From NCBI GenBank assembly GCA_965221555.1, contig OZ244895.1, positions 2,852,001 through 2,916,000 of the forward strand: 64,000 bases of DNA. The letters run 5' to 3'. The notes below the pieces were generated by a model. The model was not told the DNA's origin and made no database searches. It saw only the letters and a list, made by a program, of their open reading frames with translations. The DNA comes from JAJEAD01 sp965221555 (lineage in GTDB: Bacteria > Pseudomonadota > Gammaproteobacteria > HK1). The stretch's first letter is position 1; the number at the start of each line of letters is the position of its first letter. The position numbers and the translations under genes were made by a program. Below, one piece after another: positions 51,952-60,744 of the stretch.

Positions 51952-52959
51952 ATGTTCCGATCCTTCTTTCTCAGCCGCCAATGGCTGCCGTGGTCCTTCG
52001 CCGGCAGCATCATCATCCTCGTCGTCACCTGGTACAAGGTGCAACTCGACGTGCGCATCAACGAGTGGTTCGGCGAGTTCTACGACACCCTGCAGGAAGC
52101 GCTGGGAAGCCCCGGCAGCGTCGAGCTCTCCACTTTCCTCGGCCACTGCCTCACCTTCACCCAGATCGCGGCCATCTACATCGCGGTCGCGGTGGTGCTG
52201 GAGTTCTTCATCCGCCACTACGTGTTCCGGTGGCGCACCGCGATGAACAACTACTACATGGACCGGTGGCCGCGCCTGCGCCACATCGAAGGCGCCGCCC
52301 AGCGCGTGCAGGAAGACACGATGCGCTTCGCGCGCATCATGGAAGGGCTCGGTGTCAGCTTCATGCGCGCCATCATGACCCTCTTCGCGTTCCTGCCGCT
52401 GCTGTGGGGTCTCAGCCAGCATGTCACCGAGCTGCCCTGGATCGGCCCCGTCGACCACGCGCTGGTGTTCGTGGCGATCGTCTCCGCCGCCGGCGGCACA
52501 GTGCTGCTCGCGATCGTGGGCATCAAGCTGCCGGGACTCGAATTCGACATCCAGAAGGTGGAGGCCGCCTATCGCAAGGAGCTGGTCTTTGGCGAGGACT
52601 ACGAAGATCGCGCGGACCCGCCCCGGGTGAGAGAGCTCTTCGGCAACGTGCGCATGACCTACTTCCGCTACTACCTCCACTACTTCTACTTCGACATCGC
52701 GAAGTGGTCCTACCTGCAGGCCGCGGTCATGCTGCCCTACGTGGCGCTCGCCCCCACCATCGTCGCGGGCGCGGTCACGCTCGGCGTCATCCAGCAGATC
52801 CTGCGCGCCTTCGACCGGGTGGAGGGCTCCTTCCAGTTCCTGGTGCACTCGTGGTCGGTCATCGTGGAGCTCATCTCGATCTACAAGCGCCTCAAGGCAT
52901 TCGAATCGCAGATCCGCGAAGAAGGCGGCCCCGGCGTCCCGGAGGGCGCGCCAGCCTGA
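51952..52959 (+). CDS. SbmA/BacA-like inner-membrane transporter, short form
   Basis: Proton-driven uptake protein family for peptides such as microcins and defensin-like peptides, and vitamin B12. The 335-aa product closely follows E. coli SbmA: HYVFRWRTAMNNYYMDRW, LRHIEGAAQRVQEDTMRFA, GIKLPGLEFDIQKVEAAYRK, ELVFGEDY and the C-terminal LISIYKRLKAFE. SbmA has about 406 residues; this protein begins at the level of SbmA helix 3, so the first two membrane helices are missing, leaving about six. Either this is a natural short subfamily or the start region was lost next to repeat copy G. Confidence 0.85.
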   Translation: MFRSFFLSRQWLPWSFAGSIIILVVTWYKVQLDVRINEWFGEFYDTLQEALGSPGSVELSTFLGHCLTFTQIAAIYIAVAVVLEFFIRHYVFRWRTAMNNYYMDRWPRLRHIEGAAQRVQEDTMRFARIMEGLGVSFMRAIMTLFAFLPLLWGLSQHVTELPWIGPVDHALVFVAIVSAAGGTVLLAIVGIKLPGLEFDIQKVEAAYRKELVFGEDYEDRADPPRVRELFGNVRMTYFRYYLHYFYFDIAKWSYLQAAVMLPYVALAPTIVAGAVTLGVIQQILRAFDRVEGSFQFLVHSWSVIVELISIYKRLKAFESQIREEGGPGVPEGAPA

Positions 52960-53160
52960 CCATTCCCCGCCCGCTCTCGATATCGAAACATCTCCGCCCG
53001 CAACACCTCGCCGGTCGGCTGGCCGCTGGTGGCCGGATGTCCGCCTGGTTTTGCAGTGCCGGTCCGGCGGGCAGTTCAGGGATTCCGCAACCCCGCCGGC
53101 ATCGCCTCCCGCGGAAGCGGGGGGCCGCCGGCCGGACCCGGTGAGGGCTGCGCCGCGCGC

Positions 53161-54432
53161 TCAGCGCTGGCAGACGAAGATGCCGGAACGAAGCTTCGGG
53201 ACGAAGAAGGTCGACTTGGGCGGCATCGTCTCGCCCGCGTCGGCCACCGCCATCAGCGCCTCGATGGAGGGCGGGCAGGTCGCGAAGGCGAGCCGCCAGC
53301 CCTCTTCCCGCAGGCGCGCGAGAGAGGCCGCATCGAAATCGCCCGGACGGTAGTCCAGACGCGGCTCGGCGCGCGGATCCTCGATGCCGAGCAGGGGGCG
53401 CAGAATCCGCTCCTGCAGGATGTTGACGTCGAGCGAGCCGGCGGGGTCGTCGGGCACGATCCCGGGCCGGGCGCGGAGACGGTAGGAACGCTCGTCGAGG
53501 CGCATCGCGAAGCCTCCCGGCTCGTCGCAGCGAAGCGCTCCGTCCGCGATGGGCGTCACGTCGAAGGCGTCGCCGAGGGACTTGAGGAAGTCCTCCGGCC
53601 GGGCGCCGTCGAGGTCCCTCACGCAGCGGTTGAAGGGATGGATGCGGAGCTGGTCGTGCGGAAAGAGGGCGGCGAGGATGTGGTTGTAGGCCTCTTCCCC
53701 CGAGTGTTTCGGGTTTTCCTCTTCCCGCCACGCCGCGTAGCGCGCGGTCGCGGCGCAACGGTGGTGCCCGTCGGTCAGGTAGGCACACGGGATGTCGGCG
53801 AAGGCCTGCGCGAGACGCGCATTGCGGCGCGGGCCGTCGATCCGCCAGACGCTGTGGCGCACCCCGTCGTCGGCGTCGTAGACGAGAGCGGGCGGGCGCT
53901 CGGTCTCCGCCTCCACCAGCACGTCGATCGCATCGTTCTGGCGATAGGCGAGGCTCACCGGGCTGGACGCGGCGCCGACCCGGTAGAGGTAGTGGGCGAG
54001 GCGGTCCTCCCGGTCGGAGCGGGTGTTCTCGTGCTTCTTGAGGAGCCCGCCCCGGTACTCGTCCACCGACACCTCCCCCACCACCCCGGTCTGCACGTCG
54101 CCGTCCATCTCCATGCGGTAGAGGTAGAAGCAGGATTCGCCGTGGTAGCGAAAGAACCCGTCGCCGAGGAAGCGCTCCAGGGATTGCCCGTTGGCGGCGA
54201 GCAGGGCGTCCAGGCTGGGCCGGCGCTCCGGGGGAAACTCCTCCAGGGCCCGCATCGCGTTCAGATAGCTGCGCGGGTGCGCTTGCGCGTATTCGTAGCG
54301 CTCGTTCGGGGTCAGCGAATCGTAAGCGGGCGCGACGACGTCGGCCGCGAACGCGGGATCCACAAGCCATGCGGCGAAGGGGCGCAGCGCGGGCACCGCA
54401 AGTCCTTCAGCGATTCCCGTCCCGGAACTCAC
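53161..54432 (-). CDS. DUF1015 family protein, linked to serine biosynthesis
   Basis: Cytosolic protein of 423 aa of a widespread family without an established reaction. Family motifs are RPFAAWLVDP and VAPAYDSL near the N-terminus, LKKHENTR, and YLTDGHHRCAAT in mid-protein, with a conserved His pair that looks catalytic or metal-binding. It is the third gene of serA-serC-DUF1015, an arrangement found in several bacterial groups; a role connected with serine or phosphoserine is inferred from that. Its start overlaps serC by 26 bp, so a slightly later start is possible. Confidence 0.82.
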   Translation of the reverse strand: MSSGTGIAEGLAVPALRPFAAWLVDPAFAADVVAPAYDSLTPNERYEYAQAHPRSYLNAMRALEEFPPERRPSLDALLAANGQSLERFLGDGFFRYHGESCFYLYRMEMDGDVQTGVVGEVSVDEYRGGLLKKHENTRSDREDRLAHYLYRVGAASSPVSLAYRQNDAIDVLVEAETERPPALVYDADDGVRHSVWRIDGPRRNARLAQAFADIPCAYLTDGHHRCAATARYAAWREEENPKHSGEEAYNHILAALFPHDQLRIHPFNRCVRDLDGARPEDFLKSLGDAFDVTPIADGALRCDEPGGFAMRLDERSYRLRARPGIVPDDPAGSLDVNILQERILRPLLGIEDPRAEPRLDYRPGDFDAASLARLREEGWRLAFATCPPSIEALMAVADAGETMPPKSTFFVPKLRSGIFVCQR

Positions 54433-55492
54433 CCATGAAGTCGCACAGCACCTCGACGCTGGCGTGCGGCATCGCGTTATAGAGGCTCGCGCGACAGCCG
54501 CCGACGCTCCGGTGTCCCTTGAGATTCACGAGGTCCCGCGCTTTCGCCTGCTCGAGGAACTTCGCCTCCAACGCCTCGCTCGGGAGGCGGAAGACGACGT
54601 TCATGTGCGAACGGCTGGCCGCCTCGACCGGGCAGCGGTAGTAGCCCTCGCTCGCGTCGATCACCGCGTACACCAGCTCCGCCTTCTCGCGCGCCTCGCG
54701 CTCGATGACCTCGAGACCGCCCTTGTCCTTCATCCAGCGCAGCACCTTGCCGGTCACCCACACGCTGAACACCGGCGGCGTGTTGAACAGGGAGTCGCTT
54801 TTCTGGTGCACGCCGTAGCGCAGATAGCGGGCCACGTGCTCGCCCGCCTCTTCCAGCAGCGCGCGGCGGATGAAAACCATCGCCATCCCGGCCGGTCCCA
54901 GATTCTTCTGCACCCCGCCGTACACGAGGTCGAAGCGCGACCAGGGGATGGGTCGGGACATGAAGTCGGAAGACATGTCGGCCACCAGCGGCACCGGCGC
55001 CTGCGGCCACTGCGCGTAGCGGACCCCGCCGATGGTCTCGTTCGAGGTGATGTGAAGGTAGCGGGTGTCCTTCTCGAGGCGAATCTCGTGCGAGTCGGGC
55101 GCGCGCCGATAGCCCTCCTCCTTCCCGTCCCAGGCCGCGTAGACATCCCCATAGTGCGCGGCGTCCTGGAACGCGCCACGGGCCCAGGAGCCGGTGAGGG
55201 CGTAGGCGCCCCGGCGTCCCGGCCCGAGGAGGTTCATCGGCACCATTGCGAACTGCAGCGAGGCGCCGCCCTGCACGAAGAGCACGTCGAAATCCTCGGG
55301 CGCCCCGTAGACTTCGAGCGCGAGCGCCTTGGCCTGCGCGTGCACCGCGTCGTAGTGCCCGCCGCGGTGACTCATCTCGATGAGCGACATGCCCGCGCCC
55401 TGATAGTCGACGAATTCCGCCTGCACTTCCTCCAGCACCGAAAGCGGCAGGATGCAGGGACCCGCGCAGAAGTTGTGGACGCGCCCGCTCAT
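54407..55492 (-). CDS. serC: Phosphoserine aminotransferase
   Basis: PLP enzyme making 3-phosphoserine from 3-phosphohydroxypyruvate and glutamate (and the analogous pyridoxine precursor). The 361-aa protein begins MSGRVHNFCAGPCILPLSVL and has SLIEMSHRG, the GGASLQFAMVPMNL cofactor loop and the Schiff-base lysine in VYGGVQKNLGPAG, plus C-terminal HRSVGGCRASLYNAM. The start overlaps the stop of serA by 4 bp. It is the second gene of a three-gene operon. Confidence 0.94.
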   Translation of the reverse strand: MSGRVHNFCAGPCILPLSVLEEVQAEFVDYQGAGMSLIEMSHRGGHYDAVHAQAKALALEVYGAPEDFDVLFVQGGASLQFAMVPMNLLGPGRRGAYALTGSWARGAFQDAAHYGDVYAAWDGKEEGYRRAPDSHEIRLEKDTRYLHITSNETIGGVRYAQWPQAPVPLVADMSSDFMSRPIPWSRFDLVYGGVQKNLGPAGMAMVFIRRALLEEAGEHVARYLRYGVHQKSDSLFNTPPVFSVWVTGKVLRWMKDKGGLEVIEREAREKAELVYAVIDASEGYYRCPVEAASRSHMNVVFRLPSEALEAKFLEQAKARDLVNLKGHRSVGGCRASLYNAMPHASVEVLCDFMGEFRDGNR

Positions 55493-56490
55493 GAGCTGGT
55501 CTCGGTGACGCGCGCGGCGGAGCGTGACACCGGGGTGTTCACGCGGTTTCGGATCTCGCCGTGCGCCACCGCGTCCAGGATCTCGATCACGCCGTCCGCC
55601 ACCGCGACCTGGGCCTGGTCGGTGGAGGCGCCGATGTGGTGGGTGCCGTAGACGTTGGGATGACGGGCGAGCGGGCTTTCGAAGTCCGCGCGGCCGCTCC
55701 CTGGCTCGTTCGCGTACACGTCGAGTCCCACCCGGAGATCCTTCTCCTCTATCGCGGCGAGCAGGGCCGCCTCGTCGACGAGGTCGCCGCGCGAGGTGTT
55801 GACAATTATCGCGCCGGGGCGCACGTGCCGCAGCAGGCCCGCGCCGAGCAGGCCCTTGCTCTGCGGTACCGCGGGGAGGTGGAAGCTGAGGATATCGGAC
55901 TCTTCCGCGAGCGCCTCGATGCTCGGCGCGGAGCTCGCGTTCAGTGCTTCGAGGCGGGCCTCGATCTCCGGAGCACGCCGCTTGCCGAGCACCGCGATCC
56001 GCAGCCCGAAGGCGTGCGCGCGCTCCGCCACCGCCATACCGATCGCCCCGAGCCCGACGATGCCGAGCCGCGCGCCCAGGAGCCCGCGGGCCTCGGAGTA
56101 GCGCTTCTTGTCCCAGCGTCCCGCGCGGAGATCGGCGACGTTGTCGGCGATGCGGCGGTCGAGCGCGATCATCAGCCCCAGGGTAAGCTCGGCCACCGCC
56201 ACCGCGTTGCGCCCGGGCACGTTGCACACCGAGATGCCGAGCGCGGAGGCGGCCCCGGTATCGATGGTGTTGGTGCCCGCGCCCGCGCGAATGACGAGCT
56301 CCAGGTGTTCTCCCGCGCGCAGCGCCGCCTCCGTCACCCTGGTGCTGCGCACGACGAGCGCCTCGTGCCCGCCGAGCGCCCCCGTGAGGTCGTCGGCGCC
56401 GAGCTCGGGCCGAAAGGTGGCCTCGTGCCCGCGCTTCTCGAGCTGGCGCAGGTGTTCCGCCGGGAACTTGTCGGCAATGAGGACCTTCAC
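55489..56490 (-). CDS. serA: D-3-phosphoglycerate dehydrogenase-like 2-hydroxyacid dehydrogenase
   Basis: NAD-dependent first enzyme of serine synthesis. The 333-aa chain has the catalytic Arg in IVNTSRGDLVDE, Glu in DVYANEPGSG and His in GTHHIGAST; the nucleotide motif is GIVGLGAIGMAVAERA. It lacks the C-terminal ACT regulatory domain of long SerA forms, so serine feedback may be absent. The start is a GTG with GGGAGGGG 6 bp upstream. Coupling to serC makes phosphoglycerate the most likely substrate. Confidence 0.88.
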   Translation of the reverse strand: MKVLIADKFPAEHLRQLEKRGHEATFRPELGADDLTGALGGHEALVVRSTRVTEAALRAGEHLELVIRAGAGTNTIDTGAASALGISVCNVPGRNAVAVAELTLGLMIALDRRIADNVADLRAGRWDKKRYSEARGLLGARLGIVGLGAIGMAVAERAHAFGLRIAVLGKRRAPEIEARLEALNASSAPSIEALAEESDILSFHLPAVPQSKGLLGAGLLRHVRPGAIIVNTSRGDLVDEAALLAAIEEKDLRVGLDVYANEPGSGRADFESPLARHPNVYGTHHIGASTDQAQVAVADGVIEILDAVAHGEIRNRVNTPVSRSAARVTETSS

Positions 56491-56754
56491 TTCGCACCCC
56501 TCCCAAGGCGCAGCCCCGGCTCCGGCCACGCCTTCTGAGGAGGCGCGGGCGCGGCACTCTAGCCCACCGCGCGCAAGCCCGGCAAGGGCGCGCGCGTCGC
56601 GCGTTTGTCCGTCCACGACGGGCGCGGCGGATCCGGTTGCCCGCCCGGTAAGGACATCGCCCCGCCCCCGTGGCGCGCTTGTGAAGGGGAGACCGAATCG
56701 GGCATGCTTCGCGTGACTTCGACCCGAGCCCGAGCGCCCGAGGAGGCCCCGTTC

Positions 56755-57627
56755 ATGGAGGATATGCGTTACGCGGCGCCCGAATCGATCGACGCCGCGG
56801 TGGCCCTGCTCAACGAGTTCGAAGCGGGAGCGCACGTGCTCGCCGGGGGCACCGACCTCCTCGTGCAGATGCGATCGGGGCTGGCCGAGCCCCGATTAAT
56901 CGTCGACATCAAGCAGATCCCGGAGACGCTCGATATCTCGGACGACGACGACGGCGGATTTCGCATCGGCGCCGCGGTGAGCGGGGCGGAGCTCGGCGAG
57001 CACCCGGAGCTGAAGGCGATGTGGCCCGGCGTGGTGGAGGCGGCGGAGCTCATCGGCTCCACCCAGATCCAGGGCCGCGCCTCCATGGGCGGCAATCTCT
57101 GCAACGCCTCGCCGGCCGCGGACACCGTGCCGGCGCTGATCGCGGCGCGCGCCACCTGCACCGTCGTCGGGCCGCGGGGCGAGCGCGAGGTCCCGGTCGA
57201 GGAGGTATGCACCGGTCCCGGGCAGACGAGTCTCGCCCGCGGGGAGTTCGTGGTCTCCTTCCGCCTTCCTCCCCGTCCCGCGCGCTCCGCCGACGCCTAT
57301 CTTCGCTTCATCCCCCGCACCGAGATGGACATTGCGGTGGTGGGGGCCGGGGTCAGCCTGACCCTCGACAAGACGGGCACTTGCACCGAAGCGGAGGTGT
57401 CGCTCGGGGCGGTGGCGCCCACCGCGCTGCGGGTGCGCGAGGCGGCCGACGCCCTCGTCGGCACCCGCCTCGACGACGAGGCGATGGAGGCCCTGGCGCG
57501 CGCCGCGTCCGCCGCCTGCCGGCCGATCGACGACAAGCGCGGCACGGTGGAGTTCCGCACTCGGGTGGCCGGCGTTCTCGCCCAGCGCGCCGCCCGCATC
57601 GCCGGTGACCGGGCGAGGAGCGACTAG
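56755..57627 (+). CDS. Molybdenum hydroxylase FAD subunit (CoxM/XdhB type)
   Basis: Flavoprotein subunit, 290 aa, that takes electrons from the iron-sulfur subunit. FAD-binding motifs AGGTDLLVQMRSG and the SMGGNLCNASPAADTVPAL loop are present. The ATG at 56755 follows GAGGAGG by 8 bp. The order FAD - 2Fe2S - molybdenum subunit with tiny gaps (0 bp, then a 4-bp overlap) is the usual medium-small-large arrangement of this family. Confidence 0.92.
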   Translation: MEDMRYAAPESIDAAVALLNEFEAGAHVLAGGTDLLVQMRSGLAEPRLIVDIKQIPETLDISDDDDGGFRIGAAVSGAELGEHPELKAMWPGVVEAAELIGSTQIQGRASMGGNLCNASPAADTVPALIAARATCTVVGPRGEREVPVEEVCTGPGQTSLARGEFVVSFRLPPRPARSADAYLRFIPRTEMDIAVVGAGVSLTLDKTGTCTEAEVSLGAVAPTALRVREAADALVGTRLDDEAMEALARAASAACRPIDDKRGTVEFRTRVAGVLAQRAARIAGDRARSD

Positions 57628-58113
57628 ATGGCCAAGCTGCACATATCGACCACCGTCAACGGCGACCCCACCGAGTTCCTGTGCGAGCCGGAGCAGACTC
57701 TGCTCGACGTGCTTCGCGACGAGCTGCAACTCACCGGAAGCAAGGAAGGCTGCGCTTCCGGCGACTGTGGCGCGTGCAGCGTGATGCTCGACGGACGGCT
57801 CGTGTGCGCCTGCCTGGTGCTCGGCGCGGAGGCCGAGGGGCGGCAGGTGGACACGATCGAAGGGGTCGCCCAGGGCGATGAGCTGCATCTGGTGCAGCGC
57901 AAGTTCCTGGAGCACCACGCCCTGCAGTGCGGGGTGTGCACGCCCGGCTTCATCGTCGCCGCCAAGGCGCTGCTCGAGCGCAATTCCGACCCCACCGAGA
58001 CCGAAGTGCGCTACTGGCTGGCCGGCAACCTGTGCCGCTGCACCGGCTACGACAAGATCGTGCGCGCGGTGCTCGACGCCGCGGCGGAGACGAGAAAGGA
58101 GGCGGCGGCATGA
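57628..58113 (+). CDS. Molybdenum hydroxylase 2Fe-2S subunit (CoxS/XdhC type)
   Basis: Small subunit of 161 aa with both clusters intact. The plant-ferredoxin-type cysteines are Cys42, Cys47, Cys50 and Cys62 (GCASGDCGACSV...CAC), and the second cluster uses Cys101, Cys104, Cys136 and Cys138 (CGVCTPGF, CRCTGY). It starts at the base after the preceding stop and overlaps the large subunit by 4 bp. Confidence 0.95.
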   Translation: MAKLHISTTVNGDPTEFLCEPEQTLLDVLRDELQLTGSKEGCASGDCGACSVMLDGRLVCACLVLGAEAEGRQVDTIEGVAQGDELHLVQRKFLEHHALQCGVCTPGFIVAAKALLERNSDPTETEVRYWLAGNLCRCTGYDKIVRAVLDAAAETRKEAAA

Positions 58114-60425
58114 GCGGTGATTCCACAAGCGGCAACGGCGCCGCGGGGAACCTGCGCCTGGTCGGCACCCGGGCGGCGCGCCCGGACGGCGTCGACAAGG
58201 TCACGGGCCGGGCCCGCTTCGGCGCGGACCTTTTCGCTCCCGACATGTTGCACGCACGGGTGCTGCGAAGTCCCTGGGCGCACGCGCGTATCGTGCGCCT
58301 GGATACGTCGAAGGCGGCGGCCCTGCCCGGGGTCAAGGCCATCATTACCCGGGACGATCTACCCGAGCAGCCTTCCGACTGGAGCTCGGCGGGCGAGCTG
58401 CTTGTCAACTACCACGACATGACGCGCAACGTCATGGCGCGCGAGAAGGCCCTCTACGAGGGTCACGCGGTGGCCGCGGTCGCCGCGACCAGCGCCGCGC
58501 TTGCGAAGAGGGCGCTCGCTCTCATCGAGGTCGAGTACGAGGTGCTCCCGCACGTACTGGACCCGGTTGCCGCGATGCGCCCCGACGCCCCCCTCCTCCA
58601 CGACCACTACATCACCGAGGGCGTGGACCCACCGCCCGCGAAGCCCTCCAACGTCGCCAAGCGGGTGCAATTCGGACACGGCGATCTCGAAGCGGGGTTC
58701 GCCCGGGCCGAGGTCACGCTGGAACGCGAGTTCGACACCCGGCCCGTGCACCAGGGCTACATCGAACCCCACGCCTGCCTCGCAAGCGTTTCCGAGGACG
58801 GCCAGGCCGAGCTCTGGGTGTCCACCCAGGGCCACTTCGCGGTACGCAGCCACTGCTCGCGCCTGCTCGGCTGGGAGATGTCGCGGATCCGGGTCACCGC
58901 CGCCGAGATCGGCGGTGGCTTCGGCGGCAAGACCGTCGTGTACCTGGAGCCCCTCGCGCTCGCGCTCTCCGCCCGGGCCGGCCGGCCGGTGAAGATGGCG
59001 ATGACCCGCGAGGAGGTCTTCCGGGCCACCGGCCCGACCTCGGGCGCCCACGTGCGGGTGAAGGTCGGCGCCACCCGCGACGGGCGCATCACCGCTGCCG
59101 ATGCGGAGCTCGTCTACCAGGCGGGCGCCTTCCGGGGCTCCCCGGTGCAGCCGGGCGCGATGTGCGCCTTCGCCCCCTACGAGCTTCCGGCGGTGCGCAC
59201 CGTCGGCTACGACGTGGTGGTCAACCGGCCCAAGGTCGCGGCCTACCGCGCGCCCGGCGCCCCGATCGCGGAGTTCGCGGTCGAGTCGACCCTCGATGAG
59301 CTCGCGCGCGAACTCGACCTCGATCCGCTGGAGCTGCGCTTGCGCAACGCCGCGCGGGAAGGCAGCCAGTCGAGCTACGGGCCTAAGTTCGGACCGATCG
59401 GGCTCGCGGAGACCCTGGATGCGGCGAAGGCGCACCCCCACTACCGCGCTCCGCTTCGGGCGAACCAGGGGCGCGGGGTCGCGACCGGATTCTGGTTCAA
59501 CGTCGGGGGCGAGACCTGCGCCACCATGAACGTCAACGAGGACGGCACGGTGGGGCTGATGACCGGCACCCCGGACATCGGCGGCACCCGGGCCTCGGTC
59601 TCGATGATGGCGGCGGAGGCCCTCGGCGTGCCGCTCGACCGGATACGCCCGATCATCGGCGACACCAACGCGCTCGGCTACACCTTCCTGACCGGCGGCA
59701 GCCGGGTCACCTACTCGAGCGGAATGGCCGCGGTACGAGCGGCCGAGGACGTTATCGCGCAGGTGCGCGAGCGCGCCGCCCGCCTCTGGGACATCCCGGT
59801 GGAGGCGGTGGAGTGGAAGGACGGCGAGGTCGCCCCGGCCGGCGCCAACGCCGGAGACTTCGAGCCGATGAGTCTCGCGGACATCGCCCGGATCTCGGGG
59901 CGCACCGGCGGTCCCATCGTCGGCAAGGTCGCGATCAACGCCCAGGGCGCGGGGCCGAGCTTCGGCACCCACATCGTCGATGTCGAGGTCGACCCCGACA
60001 CCGGGCGGGTCTGGATCACCCGCTACACCGCGGTCCAGGACGCCGGCCGGGCGGTGCACCCGAGCTACGTGGAAGGCCAGATGCAAGGCGGCGCGGTGCA
60101 GGGGATAGGCTGGGCGCTCAACGAGGAGTACATCTACGACGACGAGGGTCGGCTTCAGAACGCGGGCTTCCTCGACTACCGCATGCCGGTGTGCTCCGAC
60201 GTGCCGATGATCGACACCGTAATCGTCGAAGTGCCCAACCCCGCCCATCCCTTCGGGGTGCGGGGCGTGGGCGAGACTCCGATCATTCCGCCGATGGCCG
60301 CGATCGCCAACGCGGTGGAGGATGCGATCGGGCTGCGCTTCCACGAGCTGCCGATGTCGCCGCCGCGGGTGCTGAAGGCGCTCGACGAACAACGCGAACG
60401 CCTCCAGGCGCAGGCGGCGGAGTAG
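58110..60425 (+). CDS. Molybdenum hydroxylase large subunit (CoxL/XdhA superfamily, not CO dehydrogenase)
   Basis: Molybdopterin-cytosine-dinucleotide subunit of 771 aa. GIGGGFGGK-like EIGGGFGGKTVV and the C-terminal GVRGVGETP (catalytic Glu near residue 721) are present. The active-site loop near residue 378 reads AYRAPGAP, which is neither the AYxCSFR of CO dehydrogenase nor clearly the AYRGAGR of form II proteins. It is therefore a hydroxylase of an organic substrate, with xanthine, nicotinate or other N-heterocycles and aldehydes as candidates. The following amidohydrolase supports an N-heterocycle. Confidence 0.92.
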   Translation: MSGDSTSGNGAAGNLRLVGTRAARPDGVDKVTGRARFGADLFAPDMLHARVLRSPWAHARIVRLDTSKAAALPGVKAIITRDDLPEQPSDWSSAGELLVNYHDMTRNVMAREKALYEGHAVAAVAATSAALAKRALALIEVEYEVLPHVLDPVAAMRPDAPLLHDHYITEGVDPPPAKPSNVAKRVQFGHGDLEAGFARAEVTLEREFDTRPVHQGYIEPHACLASVSEDGQAELWVSTQGHFAVRSHCSRLLGWEMSRIRVTAAEIGGGFGGKTVVYLEPLALALSARAGRPVKMAMTREEVFRATGPTSGAHVRVKVGATRDGRITAADAELVYQAGAFRGSPVQPGAMCAFAPYELPAVRTVGYDVVVNRPKVAAYRAPGAPIAEFAVESTLDELARELDLDPLELRLRNAAREGSQSSYGPKFGPIGLAETLDAAKAHPHYRAPLRANQGRGVATGFWFNVGGETCATMNVNEDGTVGLMTGTPDIGGTRASVSMMAAEALGVPLDRIRPIIGDTNALGYTFLTGGSRVTYSSGMAAVRAAEDVIAQVRERAARLWDIPVEAVEWKDGEVAPAGANAGDFEPMSLADIARISGRTGGPIVGKVAINAQGAGPSFGTHIVDVEVDPDTGRVWITRYTAVQDAGRAVHPSYVEGQMQGGAVQGIGWALNEEYIYDDEGRLQNAGFLDYRMPVCSDVPMIDTVIVEVPNPAHPFGVRGVGETPIIPPMAAIANAVEDAIGLRFHELPMSPPRVLKALDEQRERLQAQAAE

Positions 60426-60474
60426 GCGCAGGGGCCGCGGGCCGACAGCGGCAGCGGCGCACCCGACGGCGTAC

Positions 60475-60720
60475 ATGGCCCGGATCACCCTGATGTCGAG
60501 CTTCATGGCCTTCACCGGAGGCCAGAGTCGGGTGGACGTGGACGCCGCCAACGTGCGCGAACTCATGCGCCGCCTCGGGGAGCGCTTCCCCGAACTCGCG
60601 CCCCACCTCGACGACGACCTCGCGGTCGTCATCGACGGGGAGATCCACCAGGACGACTGGTTCGCGAAGCTCGAGCCGGACAGTGAAGTGCACCTCATGC
60701 CCCGGATCGGCGGTGGTTGA
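60475..60720 (+). CDS. MoaD/ThiS-like sulfur-carrier protein
   Basis: Small protein of 81 aa with the ubiquitin-like beta-grasp pattern (MARITLMSSFMAF, VRELMRRLGERFPELAP, VVIDGEIHQDD, VHLMPRIGGG). It ends in a Gly-Gly-Gly tail after Ile, as required for thiocarboxylate activation. It lies 49 bp after the molybdenum hydroxylase and 24 bp before an amidohydrolase, so it may deliver sulfur for that enzyme's cofactor or for a dedicated reaction. MoaE is not adjacent. Confidence 0.85.
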   Translation: MARITLMSSFMAFTGGQSRVDVDAANVRELMRRLGERFPELAPHLDDDLAVVIDGEIHQDDWFAKLEPDSEVHLMPRIGGG

Positions 60721-60744
60721 AGCCCTGCGAAGGAGGCGGTGCTG

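Noticed and set aside
56755..60425. Aerobic CO dehydrogenase
   Set aside because: The large subunit lacks the AYxCSFR active-site loop, so only the general CoxMSL-type subunit layout is shared.
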